The notes beneath the pieces were generated by a model, which was not told the DNA's origin, ran no database searches, and was given only the letters and a program-made list of their open reading frames with translations. A DNA stretch of 15,903 nucleotides from Brevundimonas sp. UBA4609 (GTDB taxonomy: Bacteria; Pseudomonadota; Alphaproteobacteria; Caulobacterales; Caulobacteraceae), in contig DGIZ01000172.1 of assembly GCA_002386585.1 (NCBI GenBank), forward strand, positions 1-15,903, read 5' to 3'. Position numbers and translations under genes: made by a program. Positions 1 to 6,379 of the stretch are shown piece by piece. How positions within the stretch are numbered: position 1 is the first letter of the stretch; the number at the start of each line of letters is the position of its first letter.

Positions 1-2
1 CC

Positions 3-191
3 GTCGTCGGCGCCGGGGCCGCCGTGGTCGGCGGCGCGGCCAAGGTAACCGGCGCGGCTGTCGGCGCCGGATTCGACGCGGTCACCACCTCGGACGAGGA
101 AACCAAGGCCAAACGCGAGCGCGAACAGCGTGAATACGAGCGCGAACAACGCCGCTGCGAACAGAGGCAGCGTCAGGGCAAGGCCTGCTGA
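3..191 (+). CDS. C-terminal end of a small Gly/Ala-rich protein with charged tail (partial)
   Basis: This is an open frame that enters from the left edge and stops at TGA 189-191. The visible 62 residues begin with a Gly/Ala/Val-rich stretch (VVGAGAAVVGG type), which looks like a glycine-zipper or membrane-associated segment. A tail rich in Arg, Glu and Gln follows (RERE, EYERE, EQRQRQ) and ends in Lys-Ala-Cys, with another Cys twelve residues before the stop. The pattern resembles small exported glycine-zipper proteins of Caulobacterales, but I do not recognise a family and the N-terminus is missing. The gene converges on queE with only 3 bp between the two stop codons, so there is no room for a separate terminator. 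The function is unknown. Confidence 0.55.
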   Translation, partial: VVGAGAAVVGGAAKVTGAAVGAGFDAVTTSDEETKAKREREQREYEREQRRCEQRQRQGKAC

Positions 192-194
192 TCG

Positions 195-830
195 CTATCT
201 CACCCCGATGTATTTGTGCGTCTGGACGCTGAGCCGCCATTGCGGATGAGTCAGGCAGTACTCAATGGCAGCGGCGGTATTGGCGGCCTGATCAGGGCCA
301 TCCATGGGCTGGAGCCAGAAACGCTCGAAATCGAGATTCTCGAAGCGATCCGGCATGGCCAGCGGTTGAGGGAAGACCAGCTTCAGCTCCTGGCCCGAGG
401 TCTGGACCACAGGCGCGTCGGCCTTGGGGCTGATGCAGATCCAGTCAATGCCGCCCGGCGCTGTCAGTGTGCCGTTGCTTTCGATGGCGACTTCGAAGCC
501 GCGCGCATGCAGGGCCTCGATCAGGGGCGCATCCAGCTGCATCAAGGGCTCGCCGCCCGTGCAGACCACCAGCTTGGGATCGCCCTCGCGTCCGCGCCAC
601 ATCCCGGCGACATGGTCTGCCATCAGGTCGGCGGTCTTGAACTTGCCGCCTCCGTCGCCGTTCACGCCGACGAAATCGGTGTCGCAGAAGGTGCAGACGG
701 CCGTGGCGCGATCCCGCTCCAGCCCGCTCCACAGGTTGCAGCCGGCGAAGCGCAGGAAGACGGCCGGACGCCCCGCCTGCCCGCCCTCGCCCTGCACCGT
801 CAGAAAGACTTCCTTGGCCGAATAGGTCAT
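195..830 (-). CDS. queE: 7-carboxy-7-deazaguanine synthase (radical SAM)
   Basis: QueE converts 6-carboxy-tetrahydropterin to 7-carboxy-7-deazaguanine in the cytosolic preQ0/queuosine pathway, using SAM and a 4Fe-4S cluster. The protein is 211 residues. The family N-terminus is present (VFLTVQGEG, residues 8-16), followed by the cluster cysteines C31, C46 and C49 in a CX14CX2C arrangement rather than CX3CX2C. As I recall, the same expanded spacing occurs in the structurally studied Burkholderia multivorans enzyme. The SAM-binding GGEP motif ([11 protein letters not shown]) follows. I chose the ATG at 828-830 because MTYSAKEVF begins the conserved domain; the longer open frame upstream lies inside queC. 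The start overlaps the queC stop as ATGA, so translation is probably coupled to queC. The stop lies 3 bp from the converging partial gene on the left. Confidence 0.95.
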   Translation of the reverse strand: MTYSAKEVFLTVQGEGGQAGRPAVFLRFAGCNLWSGLERDRATAVCTFCDTDFVGVNGDGGGKFKTADLMADHVAGMWRGREGDPKLVVCTGGEPLMQLDAPLIEALHARGFEVAIESNGTLTAPGGIDWICISPKADAPVVQTSGQELKLVFPQPLAMPDRFENLDFERFWLQPMDGPDQAANTAAAIEYCLTHPQWRLSVQTHKYIGVR

Positions 831-1546
831 GCGCCGACCGCCCATTCGGCATAGCCCGCCGCGCGCAGTTCGCAGGCCGGGCACGCGCCGCAGCCATAAC
901 CCCAGGCATGACGATGCGTCCGGTCGCCCAGGTAGCAGGTGTGGCTGAACTCGATGATCGCCTCCACCAGGGCGGAGCCCCCGATCCGGTCCGCCAGCGC
1001 CCAGGTCTGGGCCTTGGTCAGGAACATCAGCGGCGTTTCGACCGGCACGGACTTGTCCAACCCCAGCGACAGGGCGCGCGCCGTCGCCTGAATGGTCTCG
1101 TTTCGACAGTCCGGATAGCCGGAGTAATCGGTCTCGCACATGCCGCCGATCAGGACCTCCAGCCCCCGACGATCGGCCAGGGCCGCCGCGGCGACCAGGA
1201 AGATCAGGTTGCGTCCCGGCACGAAGGTGTTGGGCAAGCCCCGCGCGTCCGCCTCGATCGCGCGCTCGGTGGTCATCGCCGTCTCGCCGATGGCGCCGAA
1301 GCCGGTCAGATCGACGACATGGTCATCGCCCAGCCGGTTCGCCCACTGCGACAGGACCTTAACCACTTCCTGGCGCACAACCTGGCGCGCCCGCATCTCG
1401 ACCGCATGACGTTGGCCGTAATCGAAGCCGACCGTCTCCACCCGATCGAACCGCTCCAGCGCCCAGGCCAGGCAGGTGGCGCTGTCCTGCCCGCCGGAAA
1501 AGAGAACAAGAGCTGTTTTTTCATAATGTTGCGCGATTGCGTTCAT
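827..1546 (-). CDS. queC: 7-cyano-7-deazaguanine synthase
   Basis: QueC makes preQ0 from 7-carboxy-7-deazaguanine with ATP and ammonia, the step after QueE. The 239-residue protein has the N-type ATP-pyrophosphatase loop SGGQDS at residues 17-22. Its C-terminal zinc site is C204, C219, C222 and C225 (CYLGD, then GCGACPAC). The loop between the first two cysteines is longer than in Escherichia coli and contains HRHAWGYG. The start ATG (1544-1546) gives [19 protein letters not shown], the normal family N-terminus; an upstream extension of the frame is not family-like. The last codon overlaps the queE start (ATGA), giving a queC-queE operon. A sigma70-like promoter lies about 75-105 bp upstream on the same strand. 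No queD is adjacent. Confidence 0.95.
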   Translation of the reverse strand: MNAIAQHYEKTALVLFSGGQDSATCLAWALERFDRVETVGFDYGQRHAVEMRARQVVRQEVVKVLSQWANRLGDDHVVDLTGFGAIGETAMTTERAIEADARGLPNTFVPGRNLIFLVAAAALADRRGLEVLIGGMCETDYSGYPDCRNETIQATARALSLGLDKSVPVETPLMFLTKAQTWALADRIGGSALVEAIIEFSHTCYLGDRTHRHAWGYGCGACPACELRAAGYAEWAVGA

Positions 1547-1600
1547 GACAAATCTGCGGTCGGCCGGCAGGCCGCGCGCATTCAAAAAAGAAACTGGGGT

Positions 1601-1629
1601 CGTATAGATGGGACGCCGCCTCCTATACG
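1601..1629. repeat. 7-bp inverted repeat in the queC leader/promoter
   Basis: CGTATAG at 1601-1607 is the exact reverse complement of CTATACG at 1623-1629, with 15 bp between. The arms are AT-rich in a GC-rich neighbourhood. The right arm overlaps the proposed queC -10 element. It could be an operator, or two -10-like elements facing each other by chance. In RNA it would form a 7-bp stem. Confidence 0.45.
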
Positions 1630-1650
1630 CCAGAGACGCAGGCTCGGCAA
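1622..1650 (-). promoter_or_regulatory. Candidate promoter for queC-queE
   Basis: Read on the minus strand, TTGCCG (1645-1650) and TATAGG (1622-1627) are separated by exactly 17 bp, which fits a housekeeping-sigma promoter. Transcription would start near 1615 and leave a leader of about 70 nt before queC. The -10 element is part of a perfect 7-bp inverted repeat (1601-1607 with 1623-1629), so a regulator binding there would block the promoter. This is a sequence match only. Confidence 0.45.
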
Positions 1651-1705
1651 AGGCGGCGAGACTGAAGAATAATCGCGGCGGCTTAACCCTTCCGCAAAAG
1701 ATTCT

Positions 1706-1728
1706 CTGAGATTGTAAAAGAACCTCAG
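1706..1728 (+). promoter_or_regulatory. Leader hairpin just before the ribosome site of the hybrid kinase gene
   Basis: CTGAG (1706-1710) pairs with CTCAG (1724-1728) around a 13-nt A-rich loop. It ends two bases before the ribosome site AGGAG (1730-1734), which is 8 nt from the ATG at 1743. A GATTC site (the CcrM methylation motif in Caulobacterales is GANTC) lies at 1700-1704. The remaining bases of the 1547-1742 intergenic region show no clear plus-strand promoter to me. Confidence 0.3.
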
Positions 1729-1742
1729 TAGGAGCCGGCCGA

Positions 1743-3338
1743 ATGCCGACGATCGAAGTGCTGACCGACCGCGTCGAGCCGGTGGCGAAAACCGCCATGA
1801 CCGGCGAGATTCTTGCGCGGTTCCAGCGCGAACCAGACACCCTGGTGATACCGGTAGTCGACGGCGACCGTCCGATCGGTCTGATCGAGCGTGGGGATTT
1901 TCTGCTGAAGCTGGCGGGTCCGCTGGGCCAGAGCTTGTACGGGGCCCGCGAAGTCATCCACGTGATGGACCCGGAGCCGGCGGTGATCGAGGCCGGCGTT
2001 CGCGTGGACGCCTTCTCCTCCATCATCCTGAAAAGCGGACCAGGCGCCCTGATGCGGGGCTTCATCGTCACGCGCGGCGGGGCCTATCGGGGCGTCGGCA
2101 CGGCGGTGGCCCTGCTTCGCGCCATCAATGAAGACCAGCGCCACGAGAACCAGCGCCTTGTCGAAGAACTCCGCGCGTCCGACGCCGCCGAGCGCGCCGT
2201 CCGAACGGCGGCGCGCGATAAAAGCCGCTTCATGGGTCTGCTCAACCGCGAACTCAGCACTTCCATGAACGGGGTGCTGGCCGTCGCCGAGCTGCTGCAT
2301 CGCCAGCCGCTGAACGAGGCGGCCAAGGCCCACGCCCGGACCATCATGGATTCGGCCGAGGACATGCTGGACAATCTGCGCGATGCGCTCGATCTGGCGC
2401 GCGCCGAGGCCGGGGAGCTGCAGATCGCCGCGACCGCCACTCCGTTGCGTACCCTGATGGATGAGTTGCAGAGCCATTGGTCGCCGCGCGCGGCTCAGGA
2501 CGGCGTCACCCTGATGGTCGGCTATGAGGGCGACACCGAACTGGCGGCGATGGTCGACGCCGATCGCCTGCGCCAGGTGTTCAACAATCTGATCGGCAAT
2601 GCGCTGAGGTTCGCTCGTCACGGCATGGTCGAAGCCAGCCTGAGGGCTCAGGCTCAGGGCGATCGCGTCCTGATCGAGGCTCGCATTCGCGACGACGGCC
2701 CGGTCGACGACCGCCGCGCCGCCGATCTGCTTGATCCGGCCACAGACGACGCCGGGCTGGGTCTGGCCATCAGCCGCCGCCTCGTCGAGTGCATGGACGG
2801 CCGTATCTGGGCCGAGAACAACACCGGGCGCGGCGCCACCTTCGCCTTTGACCTGTTCGCTCCGATCGCCTTCATCGAACGCGAAGAGCCGACCAATGTC
2901 GCCGATCTGGACAGCCTCCATCTCCAGGCGCGCCCCCATGTGCTGATCGCCGACGACAACGCCACCAACCGCGTGGTCGCCCAGGCCCTGTGCGAAATGT
3001 TCGGCTGCACCTCCGAAACCGTCGAGGACGGCCAGGAAGCCGTCGAAGCGGTCCAGTCGCGCCCGTTTGACCTGATCCTGATGGACATCAAGATGCCGCG
3101 CCTGGACGGCGTCGGCGCCACCCGGGCCATTCGCGCCCTGGAAGGGCCTCAACGCGACATTCCGGTCATCGCCCTGACCGCCAACGCCGACCCGGACGAC
3201 GCCAAGGCCTATCTGGCCGCGGGCATGGCCGCCGTGGTGGAGAAACCCATCAAGCCGGAGCGACTGCGCCTGGCCATGAACACCGCGCTGGAACCTGCTG
3301 CGGCGGCCGCCTCCGCCCGCGCGCGTGACGTCGCCTGA
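1743..3338 (+). CDS. CBS-pair/histidine-kinase-like/receiver hybrid protein lacking the phospho-acceptor histidine
   Basis: This is a 531-residue cytosolic signalling protein with no membrane segments. Residues about 10-130 look like a CBS pair of the type found in GGDEF/EAL proteins ([18 protein letters not shown], then HVMD and [13 protein letters not shown]), which often senses nucleotides. A DHp-like helix follows, but the H-box reads [11 protein letters not shown]: the position normally held by His is Arg169 (CGC, 2247-2249). The ATPase domain keeps the N box (N286 in NLIGNALRF) and the G2 box (GLGLAI from G338), while the G1 box is altered (D317-D-G-P-V). The C-terminal receiver is complete: D404/D405, phospho-acceptor D448 (LILMDIKMP), the Thr of ALTAN and K501. 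The start ATG has AGGAG 8 nt upstream. It probably cannot autophosphorylate in the usual way and may act as a pseudokinase or be phosphorylated by a partner. It is divergent from queC. Confidence 0.85.
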   Translation: MPTIEVLTDRVEPVAKTAMTGEILARFQREPDTLVIPVVDGDRPIGLIERGDFLLKLAGPLGQSLYGAREVIHVMDPEPAVIEAGVRVDAFSSIILKSGPGALMRGFIVTRGGAYRGVGTAVALLRAINEDQRHENQRLVEELRASDAAERAVRTAARDKSRFMGLLNRELSTSMNGVLAVAELLHRQPLNEAAKAHARTIMDSAEDMLDNLRDALDLARAEAGELQIAATATPLRTLMDELQSHWSPRAAQDGVTLMVGYEGDTELAAMVDADRLRQVFNNLIGNALRFARHGMVEASLRAQAQGDRVLIEARIRDDGPVDDRRAADLLDPATDDAGLGLAISRRLVECMDGRIWAENNTGRGATFAFDLFAPIAFIEREEPTNVADLDSLHLQARPHVLIADDNATNRVVAQALCEMFGCTSETVEDGQEAVEAVQSRPFDLILMDIKMPRLDGVGATRAIRALEGPQRDIPVIALTANADPDDAKAYLAAGMAAVVEKPIKPERLRLAMNTALEPAAAAASARARDVA

Positions 3339-3357
3339 CGGACGTCAGTCAGCCAAA

Positions 3358-4392
3358 TCAGACCACGACCTCGTCTCCGGACCGCTCTTCGTCTTCCTCG
3401 TCATAGCCGACAAGGCGCAGGGCTCTCGCCTTAACCCCCTTCAGCTCCGCCCAGCGCAGCAGGCCCTCCTCACGGCCGTGGGTGATCCAGATTTCTTCCG
3501 GCGCCAGTTCCTCGAAGGTCTGGATCAGTTCAGGCCAGTCCGCATGGTCCGAAATGACCAGCGGCAGTTCCACCCCGCGTTGGCGCGCTCGCGCCCTCAC
3601 CCCCATCCAACCGGAAGCGAAGGCGGCCACAGGATCGGCGAACCGGCGCGCCCAGCGATCCTGAATGGCCGAAGGCGGCGCGATCACCACCTCTCCGCCC
3701 AAAGCGCCGGCCTTCAGCCCCGTGGCGGGCGCCAAGGATCCGAGATCGATCCCTTCGTGCTGATAGAGCCGGTTCAGACGCTCCAACGCGCCATGCACAT
3801 GAATGGTCCGATCCCACCCCGCCTCGCGCAGCAGCCGGATCACCCGCTGCGCCTTGCCCAGCGCATAGGCGCCGACCAGATGAGCGCGTTCGGGAAACTG
3901 CGTCAGCGACTGAATCAGGCGCGCGATCTCCTCTTCGTCCGGCGGATGGACGAAGACCGGCAGGCCGAACGTGGCCTCCGAAATAAAGACATGACATCGA
4001 ACGGGCTCGAACGGCAGGCAGGTCGGATCTCGACGCCGCTTGTAGTCGCCTGACGCCACCATGGTCAGGCCGCCGCGCTCAACCACAGCCTGGGCCGAGC
4101 CCAGCACATGCCCGGCAGGCGCGAACCTCACGCCCACGCCACCGATCTGCGTCGTCTCGCCATAGGCGGCGGCCTGAGTGCGTCCCGCAAAGTCAGGGCC
4201 GTAGCGCTCGGCCATGATGGCCAGAGTCTGGGCGGTCGCCAGCACCGCGCCGTGGCCCGGCCGCGCATGATCCGAATGGCCGTGGGTAATCACCGCCCGA
4301 TCTACCGGCCGCACAGGGTCCACGTAGAAGTCGCCGATCGGGCAATAGAGGCCGCCCGGCGCGGGTCGCAGAAGATCTTGAGGTCGGATCAT
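3358..4392 (-). CDS. Ligase-associated-type DNA exonuclease, MBL/beta-CASP fold
   Basis: This 344-residue metallo-beta-lactamase/beta-CASP nuclease closely fits the ligase-associated DNA exonuclease family, whose members usually sit beside an ATP-dependent DNA ligase and an Lhr-like helicase and are thought to process DNA ends. Visible metal ligands are H37, H39, D41 and H42 (THGHSDHARPG), H95 (APAGHVLGSAQ) and D115 (SGDYK). Later beta-CASP motifs are SDHADWPEL and ITHGREE. The N-terminal GLYCPIGDFYVDP is typical of the family. I prefer the ATG at 4390-4392 over the in-frame TTG just before it; a weak GGATGG precedes it. No ligase or helicase is adjacent: the left neighbour is the hybrid kinase (convergent) and the right neighbour is a divergent thioesterase. 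It is therefore an orphan within this window. Confidence 0.88.
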   Translation of the reverse strand: MIRPQDLLRPAPGGLYCPIGDFYVDPVRPVDRAVITHGHSDHARPGHGAVLATAQTLAIMAERYGPDFAGRTQAAAYGETTQIGGVGVRFAPAGHVLGSAQAVVERGGLTMVASGDYKRRRDPTCLPFEPVRCHVFISEATFGLPVFVHPPDEEEIARLIQSLTQFPERAHLVGAYALGKAQRVIRLLREAGWDRTIHVHGALERLNRLYQHEGIDLGSLAPATGLKAGALGGEVVIAPPSAIQDRWARRFADPVAAFASGWMGVRARARQRGVELPLVISDHADWPELIQTFEELAPEEIWITHGREEGLLRWAELKGVKARALRLVGYDEEDEERSGDEVVV

Positions 4393-4464
4393 CAAACCAT
4401 CCGCCCGCTGGACAAGAGCGCCCCCGACGGGCGACCAAGGCGGGACAAGACACAGGACGCCTTG

Positions 4465-4935
4465 ATGACGGATTCGTTCCTAGACACCCTATTACCTCAG
4501 CTGGCCTCGGGCGCCGCCCATACCCATGCTCTCGGCTTCGCCTTCTCAGGACTGGACGGAGACCGCGTGCGGATACGCGTTCCCTATCGTGAGGACCTGG
4601 TCGGCGACCCCGAGACCGGCGTGCTGGCCGGCGGTCTCGTCACGACCTTGCTGGACCACGTCGGCGGTCTGGCCGTCTGGGTCGGGCTGGGCGCATTCCG
4701 CCCGGTGGCGACGCTCGATCTTCGCGTCGACTATATGCGCGCGGCGGCACCGGGACGCGATCTCTTGGCCGAAGCCCGATGCTATCGCCTGACGCGCAAT
4801 CTCGCCTTCGTCCGCGCCTGGGCTTTCGAGGACGACCCGACCGACCCCGTCGCCGCCGCCCAATCGGCCTATATGGTTAGCGCAGAGGGCGAGCATCGGA
4901 CCGGCGCCAATCTGAAACCGAAGACCGCCGCATGA
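4465..4935 (+). CDS. PaaI-type hotdog thioesterase, first of a pair
   Basis: This 156-residue protein has a single hotdog domain of the PaaI/4HBT class, which hydrolyses acyl-CoA thioesters in the cytosol. The central helix motif reads GVLAGGLVTTLLDHVGG (from residue 52): the usual HGG is AGG (A55), but the acidic catalytic residue D64 is present. The ATG at 4465 follows an AGGAC ribosome site; the larger frame upstream is antisense to the exonuclease gene and is not used. The last codons overlap the next start as ATGA (4932-4935), so the two thioesterases are translated together and may form a mixed oligomer. The substrate cannot be told from the sequence. Confidence 0.85.
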   Translation: MTDSFLDTLLPQLASGAAHTHALGFAFSGLDGDRVRIRVPYREDLVGDPETGVLAGGLVTTLLDHVGGLAVWVGLGAFRPVATLDLRVDYMRAAAPGRDLLAEARCYRLTRNLAFVRAWAFEDDPTDPVAAAQSAYMVSAEGEHRTGANLKPKTAA

Positions 4936-5339
4936 CCCCCGCCCTGCTCGACAGCCTGCCGTATGCGCGCTTCCTGAATCTCAGGACCCAGGCGAATGGC
5001 GACGAAGTGACCGTCGTCATGCCCTTCACCGACAAATTGATCGGCAATCCCATGCTGCCCGCCCTGCATGGCGGTTCGACCGCGGCCTTGCTGGAGATGA
5101 CAGCCATGGCCCAGGTCTCCCTCACCTATCCGCGCCTTCGTCTGCCCCGCCCGATCAACGTCACGGTGGCCTATCTCCGTTCGGGCCGCCCGGTTGACGT
5201 CTACGCCCGCGCACGAATCAACAAGGCCGGGCGCCGCGTCGCCCATGTGGTCGCAGAAGCTTGGCAAGACGCACGGCATGAGCCCATCGCCTCGCTCACC
5301 GCCCACTTCCTGCTTGATCCGGAAACTGCCGGGACCTGA
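4932..5339 (+). CDS. PaaI-type hotdog thioesterase, second of a pair
   Basis: This is a 135-residue hotdog-fold protein. Its motif is LHGGSTAALLEMTA: the classical H46-G-G is kept and the acidic residue on the helix is E55 instead of Asp. The later strand INVTVAYLRSGRP is typical of the PaaI family. It starts inside the stop codon of the preceding thioesterase (ATGA), so the pair forms one translational unit. The first protein lacks the His but has the Asp, while this one has both the His and a Glu, which suggests specialised rather than redundant subunits. The substrate is unknown. Confidence 0.85.
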   Translation: MTPALLDSLPYARFLNLRTQANGDEVTVVMPFTDKLIGNPMLPALHGGSTAALLEMTAMAQVSLTYPRLRLPRPINVTVAYLRSGRPVDVYARARINKAGRRVAHVVAEAWQDARHEPIASLTAHFLLDPETAGT

Positions 5340-5388
5340 CCACGAAGCGACAGGGCAACTGTAAACTTTGTAAAGAAATCCCTACCCA

Positions 5389-5414
5389 AAAGAGTTAACA
5401 TGCATTAACTCTTT
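5389..5414. promoter_or_regulatory. Palindrome with 10-bp arms upstream of the small gene at 5445
   Basis: The left arm AAAGAGTTAA (5389-5398) and right arm TTAACTCTTT (5405-5414) are perfect reverse complements around a 6-bp centre, CATGCA. It contains TTAA-N6-TTAA, one base short of the Caulobacter CtrA consensus spacing of N7. It lies 30 bp before the ATG at 5445. It is AT-rich and lacks a GC stem, so a protein-binding operator is more likely than a terminator. The rest of 5340-5444 is also AT-rich, as expected of a promoter region. Confidence 0.5.
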
Positions 5415-5444
5415 CCCATCGTTCTTTTAGCGAGGGGTAAAGCC

Positions 5445-5792
5445 ATGGATCGCAACGAAGTCATTGCTGGCGTCGCCGGTGAACTGCACGCCACTGAGAA
5501 AGCGCTGGATGACGCCATCACCCACGCCACGACCCTGGTTCAGGCCATGATCGGCGCTCGTACGGCCCTTTCCCTCTCCGCCGTCGCCGCGTCGGGATCC
5601 CAGACCAAGGCCATGGAAGCGATCGCCGCTCTCAGCACCGCTCGCGAGGCCGTCATCGCGTGCCACGCTGAACTTGAGAAGGACCATCGTCGGTTGGGCT
5701 ATGGCACCTATGCCCTTGGCCCGGTCAACAAGCCCGATGAATGGGACAGCCGCCCGATGGGCAGCCAGGAACGCCACCTGCGCGTGGCGTGA
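5445..5792 (+). CDS. Small conserved-looking protein of unknown function
   Basis: This 115-residue soluble protein matches no family I recognise. The first 85 residues are Ala-rich and predicted helical (ATEKALDDAITHATTLVQAM, then STAREAVIACHAELEKDHRR), suggesting a two- or three-helix bundle. The tail (GYGTYALGPVNKPDEWDSRP) is polar and probably extended. There is no signal peptide or membrane segment, and one Cys lies in the second helical region. A good ribosome site (GAGGGG, 5432-5437) sits 7 nt before the ATG. The gene is a single unit: a palindrome lies upstream, and a stable hairpin plus an intrinsic terminator lie downstream. Its composition matches a chromosomal gene of this genome. 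The general shape would suit a small binding or stress protein, but nothing specific supports a function. Confidence 0.75.
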   Translation: MDRNEVIAGVAGELHATEKALDDAITHATTLVQAMIGARTALSLSAVAASGSQTKAMEAIAALSTAREAVIACHAELEKDHRRLGYGTYALGPVNKPDEWDSRPMGSQERHLRVA

Positions 5793-5803
5793 ATTCTGCG
5801 TAA

Positions 5804-5834
5804 CGATTGGAGTCGGCTCTCCGATTTCCAATCG
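5804..5834 (+). other. Stable 13-bp hairpin directly after the small gene
   Basis: CGATTGGA (5804-5811) pairs with TCCAATCG (5827-5834). Inside it, GTCGG (5812-5816) pairs with CCGAT (5821-5825, one G-U pair) around a CTCT loop, leaving a single bulged T. No T-run follows, so it is not a terminator by itself. It may be a 3'-end stabiliser, or part of a small RNA ending at the next terminator. Confidence 0.45.
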
Positions 5835-5849
5835 GCATGATGTAGCTTG

Positions 5850-5882
5850 GCCCCCATTGTCGCGAGACAAATGGGGGCTTTT
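5850..5882 (+). terminator. Intrinsic terminator
   Basis: The arm at 5850-5861 (GCCCCCATTGTC) pairs with 5866-5878 around a GCGA loop, with one bulged A, and is followed by TTTT (5879-5882). The stem is 12 bp and GC-rich at its base. It ends the transcript of the gene at 5445-5792. Its 3' arm (GGGGG, 5873-5877) lies 7 nt before the TTG start of the next gene, so it may also act as, or hide, that gene's ribosome site. Confidence 0.8.
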
Positions 5883-5884
5883 CA

Positions 5885-6319
5885 TTGCTGGAAACCATCG
5901 CCGCACTGATCGGAGCGGGCTTTATCGTCCTGGTCAGCCTTTTCGCCCTGACCAAAGGAGGGCGTCCTGAGCGCATCGGCGCTGCAACTGTCCTGGGAGG
6001 ATGGTTTCTTTCAGTGTTGGCTCAAACCTACATCGGCTATGCCTCTGTTCAGTGGCCCACGCTGATCATTGACGTCATCGCCTTAGCGATCTTTATCGCG
6101 CTCGTATGGAAGTCTCCTCGCACCTGGCCCGTGTGGGCCAGCGCCTTTCAACTCTTGGCGGTCGCCAGCCATTTCATGGTTTTGATGAAGTTGCGCCCGG
6201 AGATTTCAGCCTTCTACACCGTGATCAACATGTCGGGTTACGGCATCATCATCGCTCTGGGCGTGGGAACCTTCTTCGCATGGCAGGAACGACGCGCGGT
6301 CGGCATCGCGGACGAATAG
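5885..6319 (+). CDS. Small integral membrane protein of unknown function
   Basis: This 144-residue protein has about five hydrophobic segments, near residues 4-22, 33-52, 59-75, 83-101 and 112-133, so it is an inner-membrane protein. Loops carry TKGGRPER, WKSPRTWP and MKLRPE. I do not recognise a named family. The only plausible start is TTG at 5885-5887 (or CTG at 5888), because no in-frame ATG exists near the N-terminus. The start lies 2 nt after the T-run of the preceding terminator. The gene must therefore be read from a promoter inside or just before that terminator, by read-through, or as an almost leaderless message. The S24-type regulator starts 60 bp downstream on the same strand and could be co-transcribed. 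Confidence 0.7.
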   Translation: MLETIAALIGAGFIVLVSLFALTKGGRPERIGAATVLGGWFLSVLAQTYIGYASVQWPTLIIDVIALAIFIALVWKSPRTWPVWASAFQLLAVASHFMVLMKLRPEISAFYTVINMSGYGIIIALGVGTFFAWQERRAVGIADE

Positions 6320-6379
6320 GTAGATATTCCTAATCAATTCGGATAGCCTGAGGCGCATATTTCCTCGGAAGTTGCGCCC

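Noticed and set aside
195..1139. Long 314-codon version of queE
   Set aside because: The extra N-terminal 103 codons lie out of frame inside queC and do not resemble QueE; the ATG at 830 gives the family start.
1706..1728. preQ1-I riboswitch upstream of queC
   Set aside because: The stem and a short pseudoknot are possible, but the conserved A-rich 3' tail is absent and the best promoter lies downstream of it; kept only as a weak finding.
1725..3152. 475-codon open frame on the minus strand opposite the hybrid kinase
   Set aside because: It is a shadow of the kinase gene: no family motifs, and it overlaps the kinase's recognisable CBS, N-box and receiver coding sequence.
5395..5408. CtrA binding site TTAA-N7-TTAA
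   Set aside because: The spacing is 6, not 7, and the symmetry extends over 26 bp, unlike a CtrA site.
5389..5414. Intrinsic terminator after the thioesterase pair
   Set aside because: The stem is almost all A-T at its closing and inner parts, and CCC follows rather than a T-run, so an operator fits better.
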